This document shows positions 1 through 15,705 of a stretch of 64,000 bases of DNA, piece by piece. Below the pieces are notes generated by a model. It did no database searches and was not told where the DNA came from. It worked only from the letters and a program-made list of their open reading frames with translations. Location: assembly GCF_031127815.1 (NCBI RefSeq), contig NZ_JARXHY010000010.1:62001-126000 (forward strand), written 5' to 3'. Position 1 is the stretch's first letter, and every line of letters begins with the position of its first letter. A program made the translations under genes and the position numbers. The stretch comes from Pelagicoccus sp. SDUM812003 (GTDB lineage Bacteria > Verrucomicrobiota > Verrucomicrobiia > Opitutales > Opitutaceae).

Positions 1-1137
1 CACAAGCTCGTTCACAAGGAAAAGGACAAGGCGGTCAGCTTTTGGGAATCTCAACGCCTCGCCAAGGAGAAAGCCTACGAAAAGAAGGCCAAGCGCTATA
101 AGCTGAAACTCGAGAATCTCGCCGTCTTCACCCAGCAGCTCAGCTCCATGCTCGAGGCCGGACTCCCGCTGGTTTCCGCTCTGGACGCCCTGCAGGACCA
201 GACCGACGACCCCGTCTTCCGCATCATCATCCGCGAAGTGAAAGCGGACGTCTCCCAAGGCAGCAACTTCTCCGCCGCCTGCGCGAAGTTTCCCAAATCC
301 TTCAACAACCTGTTCATCTCCATGGTGGAAGCCGGTGAAGCCAGCGGCGGGCTCGCCGAGATCCTCGGCAAGGTAGCCGGCTACTTCGAAGCCTCCACCA
401 AGCTGACCAAAAAGGTGAAATCCGCCATGACCTACCCGGTCGCGGTCATCGCCCTCGCCATCATCCTGGTGAACGTGCTGCTGATCTTCGTGGTGCCGAC
501 CTTCGCTGAAATGTTCCAGGACTTCGGAGCCCAGCTGCCCAAGCCGACCCAGTTCCTCATCGACCTGTCGGACTTCCTGAAAGGGAACATCCTCTATATA
601 ATCGGGGCCGGATTCGTCTTCTACCAGGCGTGGAGCCGCTTCACCAAGACCCCCAAAGGCCGACGGGTGAACGACCAGCTGCTCACTCGACTGCCGGTCT
701 TCGGCAACCTCATCGTGAAGATCACCCTCTCACGCTTCTGCCGCACCTACGCCACTCTGCTGCGAAGCGGCGTGCCGATCCTCAGAAGCCTCGAGATCGT
801 GGCCGCCAGTTCCGGCAAGACCCAGGTCGAGGACGCCTGCCGCAAGATCTCCAAAGACATTTCGGAAGGCGGACAGGTCTCCACCACCATCGAGCAGATC
901 AGCTTCTTCCCGCCCATGATGAAGCACATGGCCCGCGCCGGCGAGCAAACCGGAAACGTGGACGGCATGATGAACAAGATCGCCGACTTCTACGACACCG
1001 AGACCGACGCCATCATCTCCTCGCTCACCTCGCTCATCGAGCCGATGCTGATCGTCTTCCTCGGCGTAGTGGTAGGCGGCATCGTGATGGCCATGTTCAT
1101 GCCGATCTTCCAGCTTTCCTCCATCGTTTCCGCATAG
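1..1137 (+). CDS. Type II secretion/type IV pilus inner-membrane platform protein (GspF/PilC family), 5' truncated
   Basis: The reading frame is open from the first base, so the start lies outside the window; 378 codons are visible against about 400 in the family. It shows the duplicated GspF domain: a first cytoplasmic helical half (roughly residues 40-140), a membrane segment (about 145-168), a second half (about 240-340), and a C-terminal membrane segment ending at about residue 375. The family forms the inner-membrane platform that couples the assembly ATPase to pseudopilus or pilus extension. A regulator of NtrC type follows 136 bp downstream, which recalls pil loci. Whether it serves a pilus or a type II secretion system cannot be decided without the upstream genes. 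The family call is firm. Confidence 0.93.
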   Translation, partial: HKLVHKEKDKAVSFWESQRLAKEKAYEKKAKRYKLKLENLAVFTQQLSSMLEAGLPLVSALDALQDQTDDPVFRIIIREVKADVSQGSNFSAACAKFPKSFNNLFISMVEAGEASGGLAEILGKVAGYFEASTKLTKKVKSAMTYPVAVIALAIILVNVLLIFVVPTFAEMFQDFGAQLPKPTQFLIDLSDFLKGNILYIIGAGFVFYQAWSRFTKTPKGRRVNDQLLTRLPVFGNLIVKITLSRFCRTYATLLRSGVPILRSLEIVAASSGKTQVEDACRKISKDISEGGQVSTTIEQISFFPPMMKHMARAGEQTGNVDGMMNKIADFYDTETDAIISSLTSLIEPMLIVFLGVVVGGIVMAMFMPIFQLSSIVSA

Positions 1138-1160
1138 ACAGCGCCCCGCGCTGCGAACGG

Positions 1161-1212
1161 CGAGGTCTCGCCCAAATCGCGAGAACCTCGACTTCCAGCC
1201 CATCTGGGCTGA
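1161..1212. other. Two adjacent small inverted repeats between GspF and the regulator
   Basis: CGAGGTCTCG at 1161-1170 pairs imperfectly with the sequence ending at 1190. A perfect 7-bp hairpin (CAGCCCA/TGGGCTG, 2-nt loop) follows at about 1197-1212. Neither is followed by a T run, so they are not convincing terminators. They may be mRNA stem-loops or chance. Confidence 0.3.
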
Positions 1213-1273
1213 GAAAATGCTGGCAGAGAGAGCTGGCGCCTGTTGAATCTGGCCCAACGTTACGAACCAACCG

Positions 1274-2494
1274 ATGCAATCCATTCTCATAGTCGACGAC
1301 CTCGAATCCATTCACGAGATGCTCGACGCGGTCATCCAACCAATCGGATACAACACCGCGTTCGCAACCGACGGCGAGATCGCCCTGCAGAAGCTGCGCG
1401 AAGAACGGTACGACATCGTGCTGACCGACATAAACATGAAGCCGATGGACGGTCTGCAGCTGCTCGCCTCCATCAAAGAGATCGATCCGAAGGCCATCGT
1501 GATCATGATGTCGGGCTACGCCAATATCGACAACGCCACGCAGGCTCTCAAGCTGGGGGCCTTCGACTACCTCACCAAGCCTTTCAAGGTCGACCAGCTG
1601 ATGTCGGCCATCAATCGAGCCAGCCAGGAGCGAAAGAAACGGCTGGAAGCGGGCAGCCCCGATTCGTCAGTGGCCGCCAACGCCCTCGCGGGAGATTCCG
1701 AAACCGTGAAATCGCTCAGCGAAAGCATCGCTCGCAACGCCAAGCTCGGCACGCCCCTGCTCATCACCGGCGAACCCGGCACCCAGAAGGACTCCATCGC
1801 CTCCATGATCCACGCCCAGAGCGACCGCTCCGGCAACCCGCTGATCACCATCGACGCCAAAAACCTCGACGAGGCCGCCCTCTACGAGGCGTTCTTCAAC
1901 GCGGACGGGGCGCCCAGCGAAACCATCGAGTCCGCCAAGGGCAGCACCTTGTACATCGAGCATGTCGAGCGGGTGCCGCTCGCCATGCAAAGCAAACTGA
2001 GCAACCTGGTGCGCGACATCAAAGGCGACGTGCGCATCATCTGCTCCAGCAGCAAGGATCTGGAACAGGTCATCGACGCGGGCGAATTCGAGGACGCCCT
2101 ATTCTTCCGCATCGCCACCAACACCCTTTCGATCCCGCCCCTGCGCGATCGCTCGGAAGACGTGCCCGCCATGGCGTTGGCCTTTTTCAACAACAACGGC
2201 TATTCCCACCTCAGCCTCGGTGAACGGGCCAGCGCCCTGCTGCAAGCCTACCGCTGGCCGGGCAACTACACGGAGTTTGAAGAAATCCTGGCCGCCGCAG
2301 CCTCCACCGCGGAGGACCCGATCATCCACGAAAAGGACCTTCCCGACAAGCTGCAGGACATCTCCAGCTGGCCAACGCTCGAATCATTCCTAAACGATCA
2401 GGCAGTCCGCTACCGACGCCAGGTGCTCAACGCCTGCCAAGGCGACACCGCCAAAGCCGCCGAAGTGCTCGGTTGCGATCCGAGCGAAGTGTAA
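1274..2494 (+). CDS. NtrC-type response regulator with a degenerate AAA+ domain
   Basis: The N-terminal receiver domain (about residues 1-125) has the DD acidic pair, phospho-acceptor Asp52 (LTDINM), and the conserved SGY and KPF motifs. The middle (about 150-330) aligns with the sigma-54 activator AAA+ domain but is eroded. The Walker A motif reads GEPGTQKD instead of GESGTGKE, the GAFTGA loop that touches sigma-54 is absent, and the Walker B-like segment reads STLYIEHVE. The RDRSEDVP and YRWPGNYTEFEE motifs remain. The C-terminus ends in a short Fis-like fragment (AKAAEVLGCDPSEV) at 406 aa, shorter than the usual 440-480. It may be a phosphorylation-controlled regulator that no longer activates sigma-54. 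The neighbouring GspF gene suggests a PilR-like origin. Confidence 0.85.
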   Translation: MQSILIVDDLESIHEMLDAVIQPIGYNTAFATDGEIALQKLREERYDIVLTDINMKPMDGLQLLASIKEIDPKAIVIMMSGYANIDNATQALKLGAFDYLTKPFKVDQLMSAINRASQERKKRLEAGSPDSSVAANALAGDSETVKSLSESIARNAKLGTPLLITGEPGTQKDSIASMIHAQSDRSGNPLITIDAKNLDEAALYEAFFNADGAPSETIESAKGSTLYIEHVERVPLAMQSKLSNLVRDIKGDVRIICSSSKDLEQVIDAGEFEDALFFRIATNTLSIPPLRDRSEDVPAMALAFFNNNGYSHLSLGERASALLQAYRWPGNYTEFEEILAAAASTAEDPIIHEKDLPDKLQDISSWPTLESFLNDQAVRYRRQVLNACQGDTAKAAEVLGCDPSEV

Positions 2495-2498
2495 CCGC

Positions 2499-3473
2499 TC
2501 ATAGCTCCCAGGAGAGCTCCTGCAGCGACGATCCATCCTCGGCCCGCAAACTGGCCGCGATCACGCCGCTCTGCCAGTCGATTTCGATCAGACCGAAGTT
2601 GTTGACCCGCTGCATCTCGCCCACGCGATGGCGGTTGGGCTCCTCCCGCAGCGTTCGGGAAGCATGGGTCAAACTGCTGCTGGTGACATCGATCAAGGGC
2701 CGTTCCACGCCCTCCCACTCGAGACGGGAGATCTCCCCCACATGCCGGTCGCCGGAGAGGAAGATCACGTTTCGCGTTTGGTGACGGGCGAGCTGATCGA
2801 AAAACCACTGTCTGGCCTGAGGAAACTGAGCCCATTTTTCGTAGGGATGCTGTTCGGCGATCACCTGGATTCCAGAGGCGATCAGGGTCACCGCCGCTTC
2901 GTTGCCTGCGAGCTCCGCCTCGATCCAGCGTCGTTGGGCCGCCCCGAAGATGTCTCCCCCCGGATCATTGGGATCGTCTCGATGATAGCGCGTATCCAGC
3001 AGCATCACCTTCACCCGCCGGTCACCCGATCCGAAATCGTAGCTCTCATAGATTCCCTCCCGGGCCCGCCGGTCGCTGTCCGCCGGCTCGTCGAGAAAGT
3101 CCAGCAGCGCCTTCTGAGCCACGACCTTGCCGCGCCATTCCTTGCCGCCATTGTTCTTGCCGAAGTCGTGATCGTCCCAAATGCCCAACACCCGAGCGCC
3201 CTCTCTGAGAGCGCCGTAGCCCGGCTGAGCTTTCACCTTCGCATAAGCGGCCGCCAGAATCGCCGCGTCGTCCGTATCCCCGTAGATGTTGTCGCCAAGC
3301 CAGATCCAGACATCCGGATCCGCTCCATTGACAGCCTCCCAAATGGGAGCGGGTCGGTCCTGATGCAGGCAGGATCCGAAGGCGAAACGCTCGACGGAAG
3401 CCGCCCCATCATCCGCCCAGAGGGCGCCGCCCTCTGGGAAAAGCAAAGCCAAGAAGCAAAGTAACAGTCTCAC
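2499..3473 (-). CDS. Secreted PhoD-like alkaline phosphatase/phosphodiesterase
   Basis: A 324-aa protein with an N-terminal signal peptide (about residues 1-20, ending ALWA). It carries PhoD-family metal-site motifs in order: GSC near 33-35, GDNIYGD at 60-66, WDDHDFG at 99-105, LLDTRYHR near 157, and SGDRHVGE near 242. This family hydrolyses phosphate mono- or diesters outside the cytoplasm using a metallophosphoesterase fold. It is on the opposite strand to its neighbours, ends 4 bp from the stop of the preceding regulator, and is divergent from carB. The substrate is not predictable from sequence. Confidence 0.88.
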   Translation of the reverse strand: MRLLLCFLALLFPEGGALWADDGAASVERFAFGSCLHQDRPAPIWEAVNGADPDVWIWLGDNIYGDTDDAAILAAAYAKVKAQPGYGALREGARVLGIWDDHDFGKNNGGKEWRGKVVAQKALLDFLDEPADSDRRAREGIYESYDFGSGDRRVKVMLLDTRYHRDDPNDPGGDIFGAAQRRWIEAELAGNEAAVTLIASGIQVIAEQHPYEKWAQFPQARQWFFDQLARHQTRNVIFLSGDRHVGEISRLEWEGVERPLIDVTSSSLTHASRTLREEPNRHRVGEMQRVNNFGLIEIDWQSGVIAASLRAEDGSSLQELSWEL

Positions 3474-3655
3474 CCGCCCATCTATGGATGGAGAACGGCC
3501 TCTCGTCCACGCCCCACTCGCTCCGGCGCCAGCTTGTTACCCGGGCCTTCCAGAAAAGGCGTTCCCAAATCCGCTTGCATCTAGCACTGATTCCTTTCTT
3601 TTCACCCTTGCCCAGAGCCAAGCCTGTGCGTCAACTTGGAAAAATTTTTTCTGAC

Positions 3656-6895
<3,240 letters not shown>

Positions 6896-6937
6896 GTCGG
6901 AGCGAGCTTGCTCGCGAAGCCATCGCCAGCAAGCTCC
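6896..6937. repeat. REP-like palindromic element after carB
   Basis: Directly after the carB stop, the word GGAGCGAGCTTGCTCGCGAA (6899-6918) folds as GCGAGC-TT-GCTCGC. A related inverted copy (GCCAGCAAGCTCCC) ends at 6937. It closely resembles repetitive extragenic palindromes known from Pseudomonas and other bacteria. Copy number in this genome cannot be seen here. Confidence 0.5.
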
Positions 6938-6981
6938 CCTCCCACTCCCTCCCTCCTCCTCTCTCCATCTCCCTTTAGAAA

Positions 6982-7833
6982 ATGTCTCCGCACATCGTCG
7001 CCCTGCTCTCCGGTCCCGACCAAAAAGGCCTCGTGTCCAAAGTCTCTGGATGGATCTTCGACAACGGAGGAAACATCATCCATGCGGACCAGCATCGCGA
7101 CGCCGAGGCAGGCGTGTTCTTCCAGCGGGTGGAATGGGCTCTAGATGGCGATACCACGCCTACCGCAGTCGCCACGTCGTTCCAGTCCTTCGGCGACTCG
7201 ATCGGCATGAAGACCAAGGTGGCCATCGCCGGAGAAAAGCCGAAGGTCGCCATCTTCGTTTCCAAGTTCGACCATTGCTTCCACGACCTGATCCTGCGCT
7301 GGAAAGCGGGCGAGTACCCCTGCGAGATCGCCCTCATCATCTCAAACCACCAGACCCTGCGCGAATCGGCGCGTCAGTACGGCATCCCCTTCCACCACAT
7401 TCCGGTCAGCAAAGCCAACAAAGCCGACGCCGAAGCCGAGCAGCTCGCCCTGCTCAAGCAGGAAGGCATCGACCTGGTCATCATGGCCCGATACATGCAA
7501 ATCCTCTCGGCCATCTTCCTCGACACCTTCGGCAAGCCGGTCATCAACATCCACCACAGCTTCCTGCCCGCTTTCGCCGGAGCCCGCCCCTACCACCAAG
7601 CCCACGCCAAAGGGGTGAAACTCATCGGAGCCACCGCCCACTACGCCACGCCCGACCTGGACCAAGGCCCCATCATTCACCAGGACGTGGCACGCATCAC
7701 CCACCGCAACAGCGTGGACGACCTCGTGCGCAAGGGTCGCGATCTGGAAAAGTTCACCCTCGCCCAAGCCGTGCGCTGGCACCTGGAAAACCGCATACTG
7801 GTCTACGGAAACAAGACCGTGGTTTTCGACTAG
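6982..7833 (+). CDS. purU: Formyltetrahydrofolate deformylase
   Basis: It hydrolyses 10-formyl-THF to THF and formate, balancing one-carbon pools and supplying formate to PurT-type purine synthesis. The 283-aa protein has an N-terminal ACT domain (about 1-80, beginning VALLSGPDQKGLVSKVS) and a formyltransferase-like catalytic domain. The catalytic domain has SNH, NIHHSFLPAF and the conserved Asp in TPDLDQGPII. Length and architecture match PurU. It lies 86 bp after carB; both serve nucleotide metabolism but the REP-like element lies between them. Confidence 0.96.
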   Translation: MSPHIVALLSGPDQKGLVSKVSGWIFDNGGNIIHADQHRDAEAGVFFQRVEWALDGDTTPTAVATSFQSFGDSIGMKTKVAIAGEKPKVAIFVSKFDHCFHDLILRWKAGEYPCEIALIISNHQTLRESARQYGIPFHHIPVSKANKADAEAEQLALLKQEGIDLVIMARYMQILSAIFLDTFGKPVINIHHSFLPAFAGARPYHQAHAKGVKLIGATAHYATPDLDQGPIIHQDVARITHRNSVDDLVRKGRDLEKFTLAQAVRWHLENRILVYGNKTVVFD

Positions 7834-7943
7834 CCGCATCGCGCGTCGCCTCGGATTCCAAAATCGGCCCGCGCCACTTGCCAGCGCCAGGCCTGCTCGT
7901 AGCTTAGGGTTCTCCGCCACCTTCGGGGAACACCCATCGTCAC

Positions 7944-10793
7944 GTGAAGCTCCGCACCCAATTCTTTGCGATCCTCCTCATCGCGTTCGGCAGTCTGTGC
8001 ATCCTGCTGGTCATCGGCCGCCAACGGCTCAACGACGCGGTCCGAAACACCTCCGAAATCATCGACAACCAGTTCAATCCGCTGGTGCTCGAAAACGCTC
8101 CTCGCCTCCAGCAGACCTACGAAGGACTCACCTCCCTGCTGGACGCCATGAGCAACGCCCAGTCCGCCCGCATGTTGCAGATGCGCAGCATCGCCCTCGA
8201 CACCCCCAAGGAACTGGCCCCCCTGATCCAGCAAAGCGAAGCCAGCCTGGCCAGCATGCGCGAGACCCTCGACTACGCCGAAAAGTCCTTTCCCGAGCCC
8301 ATCCACGAAAGCTGGAGCAAGCACAAGGTGGTGCTGCAGCGCTGGCACGAAAGGGAGACCCAAATCATCGAACTCACCAAAACCCTAGCGGCCGATCTCG
8401 AGCTGAGAGCTCGCTACCGCGAGAAATCGGAGCAACTCTTCACCCCCTTTCGATCCAGCATCGACGTGCTCGGCGAACAGGTCGACGAAAAGCTCCACAG
8501 CGACCTCACCCGCCAGGAAGCCGAAGCAATCGGCACCGCCATCAGTCTGGTGCTCAATGCCGACCGCGACGCCTATCAGGCCCTGCTGGGAGAGCAGGAG
8601 ATCGTGCATGGCGTCGCCCACGACAGCCAAGTGTTCAATCAGCTCAAACAGGAATACCAAGAAAACCTGCAGCAGATCCGCGACCGCGTGGAAAGCGCCC
8701 GCGAGCTGGCTGGCCCCGAGCTGAAGCCCTCCTTCTCCTTCGTTCTCGGACAATACGAAAACTGGCGCGAAGCCACCCAGCAAGCGGTTTCCATCACCAG
8801 CAGAATCCATCAAAGCCTCAGCGAGCGCAACCGACATGTCGAAGCCTCGACCAGCCTTTTTCTCGAAAGCCAGCAATTACTGGCTGTAGTGCAGGATCGA
8901 CTACGAGAGTTCGCCAACCATCAGCTTGCTTCATTCGAAGTGGCCAGAGACCAAGCAATGGAAAAAAACGAAAAGCTCCGACAGCAGGCGTACAGCTACA
9001 CGCAAATCTTCAACAGCCTTTCGATCCTCGCGTTTCTCTCCTTCATCCAGCTGCTCTTCTTTCAGCGACGGCTTGTATTCAATTTGATAGGACTGTCCCG
9101 CTACCTCTCGAAACTCGATCAAACCAATCTCGAGGAGCCTTTTAAGATTCTTCGCCAGCGCATTCTGCCCACGGCCGAGCTCGAGGAGCTGGAAACCAGC
9201 TTGAACGCCATGAGAACGCGCCTCGCAGAGGTCATCAAAAACCACGAGGACGCCTTGCAGCGGCTGGCCCGAAGCGAAGCGCACTTCTCCCGACTCTTCT
9301 ACAACGACTTCTCTCCCATGCTCCTAGTGGAGCCCTCCACGGGCCGCATCGTCGACGCGAACCAGGCTGCGGCTCAGCTGTACGAGAAATCTGGAGACCA
9401 GCTTAGCCAGTCCAGCATCGACCAGCTGGGCGACGAAGGCTTTTCCTTATCCATTCGCTCGCTGAAGCGAAACGGCCGCCATGTGCTGACGAGCGTCCAG
9501 CGCAAGGGATCCGGCGCCGCCTTCACCGCGGAAATCTTCGCCGGCATGATCGAGCACGAAGAAACGCCGCACGCCCTGCTCATCGTGAGCGACATCTCGC
9601 AACGCATGGCCTTCGAAAACGAATTGCTGAAAGCCAAGACCGCCGCCGAGGAGGCGAACAAGACCAAGGACGAGTTTCTTTCCGTTATGAGCCACGAGCT
9701 CAGAACTCCGTTGAATCCAATCATCGGATACGCTGAAATCCTTGGGCAACACAGCAAGGAAAGCTTCATCCAGGAATGCTCAAAAGTCACCCTCAACGCA
9801 GCACGCCGCATGCTCGAGCTGGTGGAGAGCATCCTCCTGTTCACCCAGCTGAATCACAAGGATACCGATTTTCCGATCGAGAGCTTCACCTTCGATGACC
9901 TCTTCGACGAGGTGACCGCTACCCAAACCCTGCGCCTCTCGCAAAGCAAGATCACCATCGTAAACGGAACCGAGTCACTCCAGCGCATTCCGGAAAACAC
10001 CCAGATCACCGCGCCTCTCAATGTCATCAAGCAGGTGATGATGAACCTTGTGAACAACGCCATCAAATACGCCAATGACTCGCCAATCGAAATCAGGGTC
10101 GGCATCGCGTATCCTCAGTCTGGAGACATGCAAACCATTCGTATCGAGGTGAGCGACCAAGGCCCTGGCATTCCGGATCACTACAAGGAAAAGATCTTCG
10201 ATCCGTTCACGCAGGCGGACAGCTCCACCACACGTTCCCACGAAGGCATCGGTCTCGGTCTCGCCATCTGCTCGAAGCTCACCCGGCTGCTCGGTGGCAG
10301 AATCGGCCTGACGGACAATCAGCCGCATGGCGCTTGCTTCTGGTTCACCACGCCAGTCGTCATGCTTTCGCCACTACCGGCGGGCGAACCTACCGTGGCC
10401 GAGAGCTCCGACGAGCAGCATTCCGGCCTAGCGGTCAAAATACTCGTCGTCGAAGACAACGAGGACAACGCCCGCTATATCTCGCGCGCCATTTCCGCTA
10501 TGGGAGCTCTGCCTCAGCGCGTCAACGACGGCAGAAGCGCCATCGAGCTGTGCCGACGAGAAACCTTCGATATCGTCCTGCTGGACATCAGCATGAGGGA
10601 TATGAACGGATTGGAAACCCTGGACGAGCTTCGCAAGATCCCTCTGTTCAAGCAGAAGACGAGCTGCATCGCAGTCACCGCTCACGCCTCGGTGGAGATG
10701 GAACAGCGATGCCTATCTCGCGGCTTCGACGCCTTCCTGCGCAAGCCCGTCGCGGTGCAGGACCTGAAGCGGGCCATCGCTCAATACGCCTAA
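7944..10793 (+). CDS. Membrane hybrid sensor histidine kinase (PAS, HisKA, HATPase, REC)
   Basis: A 949-aa two-component sensor. A membrane segment at about 7-25 is followed by a roughly 325-residue, strongly helical, charged extracytoplasmic region, then a second membrane segment (about 354-375). Next come a HAMP-like linker (about 375-435), a PAS domain (from about 445, HFSRLFYNDFSPMLLVEP), HisKA with phospho-acceptor His584 (MSHELRTPLN), and a HATPase domain (N box NLVNNAIKYA; DQGPGIP; GIGLGLAI). A C-terminal receiver carries Asp881. Phosphate can thus pass from His584 to Asp881 within one protein. Its stop is 2 bp from the stop of the next kinase, on the other strand. The signal is unknown. 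Confidence 0.93.
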   Translation: MKLRTQFFAILLIAFGSLCILLVIGRQRLNDAVRNTSEIIDNQFNPLVLENAPRLQQTYEGLTSLLDAMSNAQSARMLQMRSIALDTPKELAPLIQQSEASLASMRETLDYAEKSFPEPIHESWSKHKVVLQRWHERETQIIELTKTLAADLELRARYREKSEQLFTPFRSSIDVLGEQVDEKLHSDLTRQEAEAIGTAISLVLNADRDAYQALLGEQEIVHGVAHDSQVFNQLKQEYQENLQQIRDRVESARELAGPELKPSFSFVLGQYENWREATQQAVSITSRIHQSLSERNRHVEASTSLFLESQQLLAVVQDRLREFANHQLASFEVARDQAMEKNEKLRQQAYSYTQIFNSLSILAFLSFIQLLFFQRRLVFNLIGLSRYLSKLDQTNLEEPFKILRQRILPTAELEELETSLNAMRTRLAEVIKNHEDALQRLARSEAHFSRLFYNDFSPMLLVEPSTGRIVDANQAAAQLYEKSGDQLSQSSIDQLGDEGFSLSIRSLKRNGRHVLTSVQRKGSGAAFTAEIFAGMIEHEETPHALLIVSDISQRMAFENELLKAKTAAEEANKTKDEFLSVMSHELRTPLNPIIGYAEILGQHSKESFIQECSKVTLNAARRMLELVESILLFTQLNHKDTDFPIESFTFDDLFDEVTATQTLRLSQSKITIVNGTESLQRIPENTQITAPLNVIKQVMMNLVNNAIKYANDSPIEIRVGIAYPQSGDMQTIRIEVSDQGPGIPDHYKEKIFDPFTQADSSTTRSHEGIGLGLAICSKLTRLLGGRIGLTDNQPHGACFWFTTPVVMLSPLPAGEPTVAESSDEQHSGLAVKILVVEDNEDNARYISRAISAMGALPQRVNDGRSAIELCRRETFDIVLLDISMRDMNGLETLDELRKIPLFKQKTSCIAVTAHASVEMEQRCLSRGFDAFLRKPVAVQDLKRAIAQYA

Positions 10794-10795
10794 GC

Positions 10796-14374
<3,579 letters not shown>

Positions 14375-14629
14375 CGCATGTAGAAATGTAATGCTTTCGC
14401 GCGTTATTACCTGCCCAGCCCTAGGAGCCTAAACTCAGCGATGGGTCGCGATAGGTCAATGCGCCAAAGCGCTTTATCGAAACAATTGTCCCCTTCGCCC
14501 CGTCCAGGCCATGGCCTTCGCCCAGCGAAAATAGTGCTCGAAATTGTCGAGGAATCGCGTTCACTCGATCCTTTTCCTCATCGCCGCCGAGGCGAGCGAG
14601 CCCCCAGAACCACTTTCTCCATCAACAAA

Positions 14630-15283
14630 ATGGCCAAAAAGGATCCCAGCACTCCCTCCAAGAGCGACGAACGCAACATCGTCGGCCCGAACCAAGTCGA
14701 AATCCAGGATATCGAAGATCAGGTCTACATGATCTGGAACGACAACAAAGGGCTCATCATCGGAGGCGTCGTCTTCATCTTCGCCGTGTTCTTCGGCTAC
14801 CAAGGTCTCAAGGTGATGCAGGCCAGCGCCGAGTCCTCCCTCAAGGAAGGCTATCAAGCCGCCGACACCAGCGCTCAAAAGGCCGCCTGGGCCGAGGACG
14901 AAAAAGGCTCCGCCCTCAGCGGCTTCGCCTTCAAGGAGCTGGGCGACGAGGCCTACGCCCAAGGCGACTACTCGCAGGCGGAAACCTACTACCGCGAAGC
15001 GGTGAAATCCGTGGAGACCCCCGTGCTGGAAGCGGCCAACATGGCCCTGGCCATGACCTTGCTGGCCCAATCCAATACCGACGAAGCCAAGGACATTCTG
15101 GAAATCATCTCCAGCAATCCGGAAGCCCTCAACCGGGCCGAAGCCCAGTACCGCTTGGCCCAGATCGCGGCCGACGAAGGCGACGCCGCCACAGCCAAGG
15201 CCTTGATCGCCGCCATTCCGGAATCCTCATTCTTCTGGAAATCGCGGGCCCAGACCTTGGAGGCACAGCTTCCCGAAGCCTAG
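14630..15283 (+). CDS. Membrane-anchored tetratricopeptide protein (YfgM-like)
   Basis: From the ATG at 14630 (MAKKDPSTPSKSDERN) the product is 217 aa. One membrane segment spans about residues 41-60, and about 150 residues of TPR-like helical hairpins follow (AYAQGDYSQAETYYREAV; ANMALAMTLLAQSNTDEAKDIL; AQYRLAQIAADEGDAATAKAL). The layout matches YfgM, a partner of the Sec translocon and periplasmic chaperones. An upstream in-frame start at 14441 would add 63 residues with no protein character and is rejected. A strong terminator follows at 15326. Confidence 0.75.
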   Translation: MAKKDPSTPSKSDERNIVGPNQVEIQDIEDQVYMIWNDNKGLIIGGVVFIFAVFFGYQGLKVMQASAESSLKEGYQAADTSAQKAAWAEDEKGSALSGFAFKELGDEAYAQGDYSQAETYYREAVKSVETPVLEAANMALAMTLLAQSNTDEAKDILEIISSNPEALNRAEAQYRLAQIAADEGDAATAKALIAAIPESSFFWKSRAQTLEAQLPEA

Positions 15284-15325
15284 TTTCGCCGGGCCACGCG
15301 CCCGCCACACCGATTTTTCGCGAAG

Positions 15326-15361
15326 AACGCGGTCCCTGCGCCCAGCAGGACCGCGTTTTTC
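15326..15361 (+). terminator. Rho-independent terminator
   Basis: Perfect 10-bp stem AACGCGGTCC (15326-15335)/GGACCGCGTT (15348-15357) with a 12-nt loop, followed by a T run. It ends the TPR gene transcript. Confidence 0.88.
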
Positions 15362-15705
15362 GCGTCCCCGAAACCTGCTCAAGGACAGCGGTACGACCCC
15401 GGTTTCAGGAAGAACCCTGCTGACCTAGCAGAAACTCGAATCGAAAGCGGCCGGCCGGTGAAGCGCGTCTAATACCGGCGTCGCTCAAAGCCAGACGCGC
15501 TTGATGCCGCGCCCCTTTCATCCCAATTCGAAGCCTGCCGAATTCACTCTACCGCTCGCTGCTCGCCCTCCGCCAGCAGGGACCTTCCCTTCGCTCCGAC
15601 ACAGGCTCGTGGCGAAGGTCTGGATGACTGGCGTTTCCCCGGGCTCTGATAAAGCTAGCGCTCGGGTCCGACGCCTCTATAGTTCGCCTGCAGGAACCAA
15701 CCGCT
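15362..15705. other. 344-bp non-coding gap with a perfect 10-bp inverted repeat
   Basis: No convincing coding frame is seen. AAGCGCGTCT (15461-15470) is perfectly repeated in inverse at 15493-15502 with a 22-nt spacer and no T run. This could be an operator or mRNA stem for the downstream permease. No clear promoter hexamers were found. Confidence 0.4.

Noticed and set aside
3488-3655. 56-codon N-terminal extension of carB
   Set aside because: It overlaps the upstream region of the divergent phosphatase and has no CarB homology; the ATG at 3656 fits the family start.
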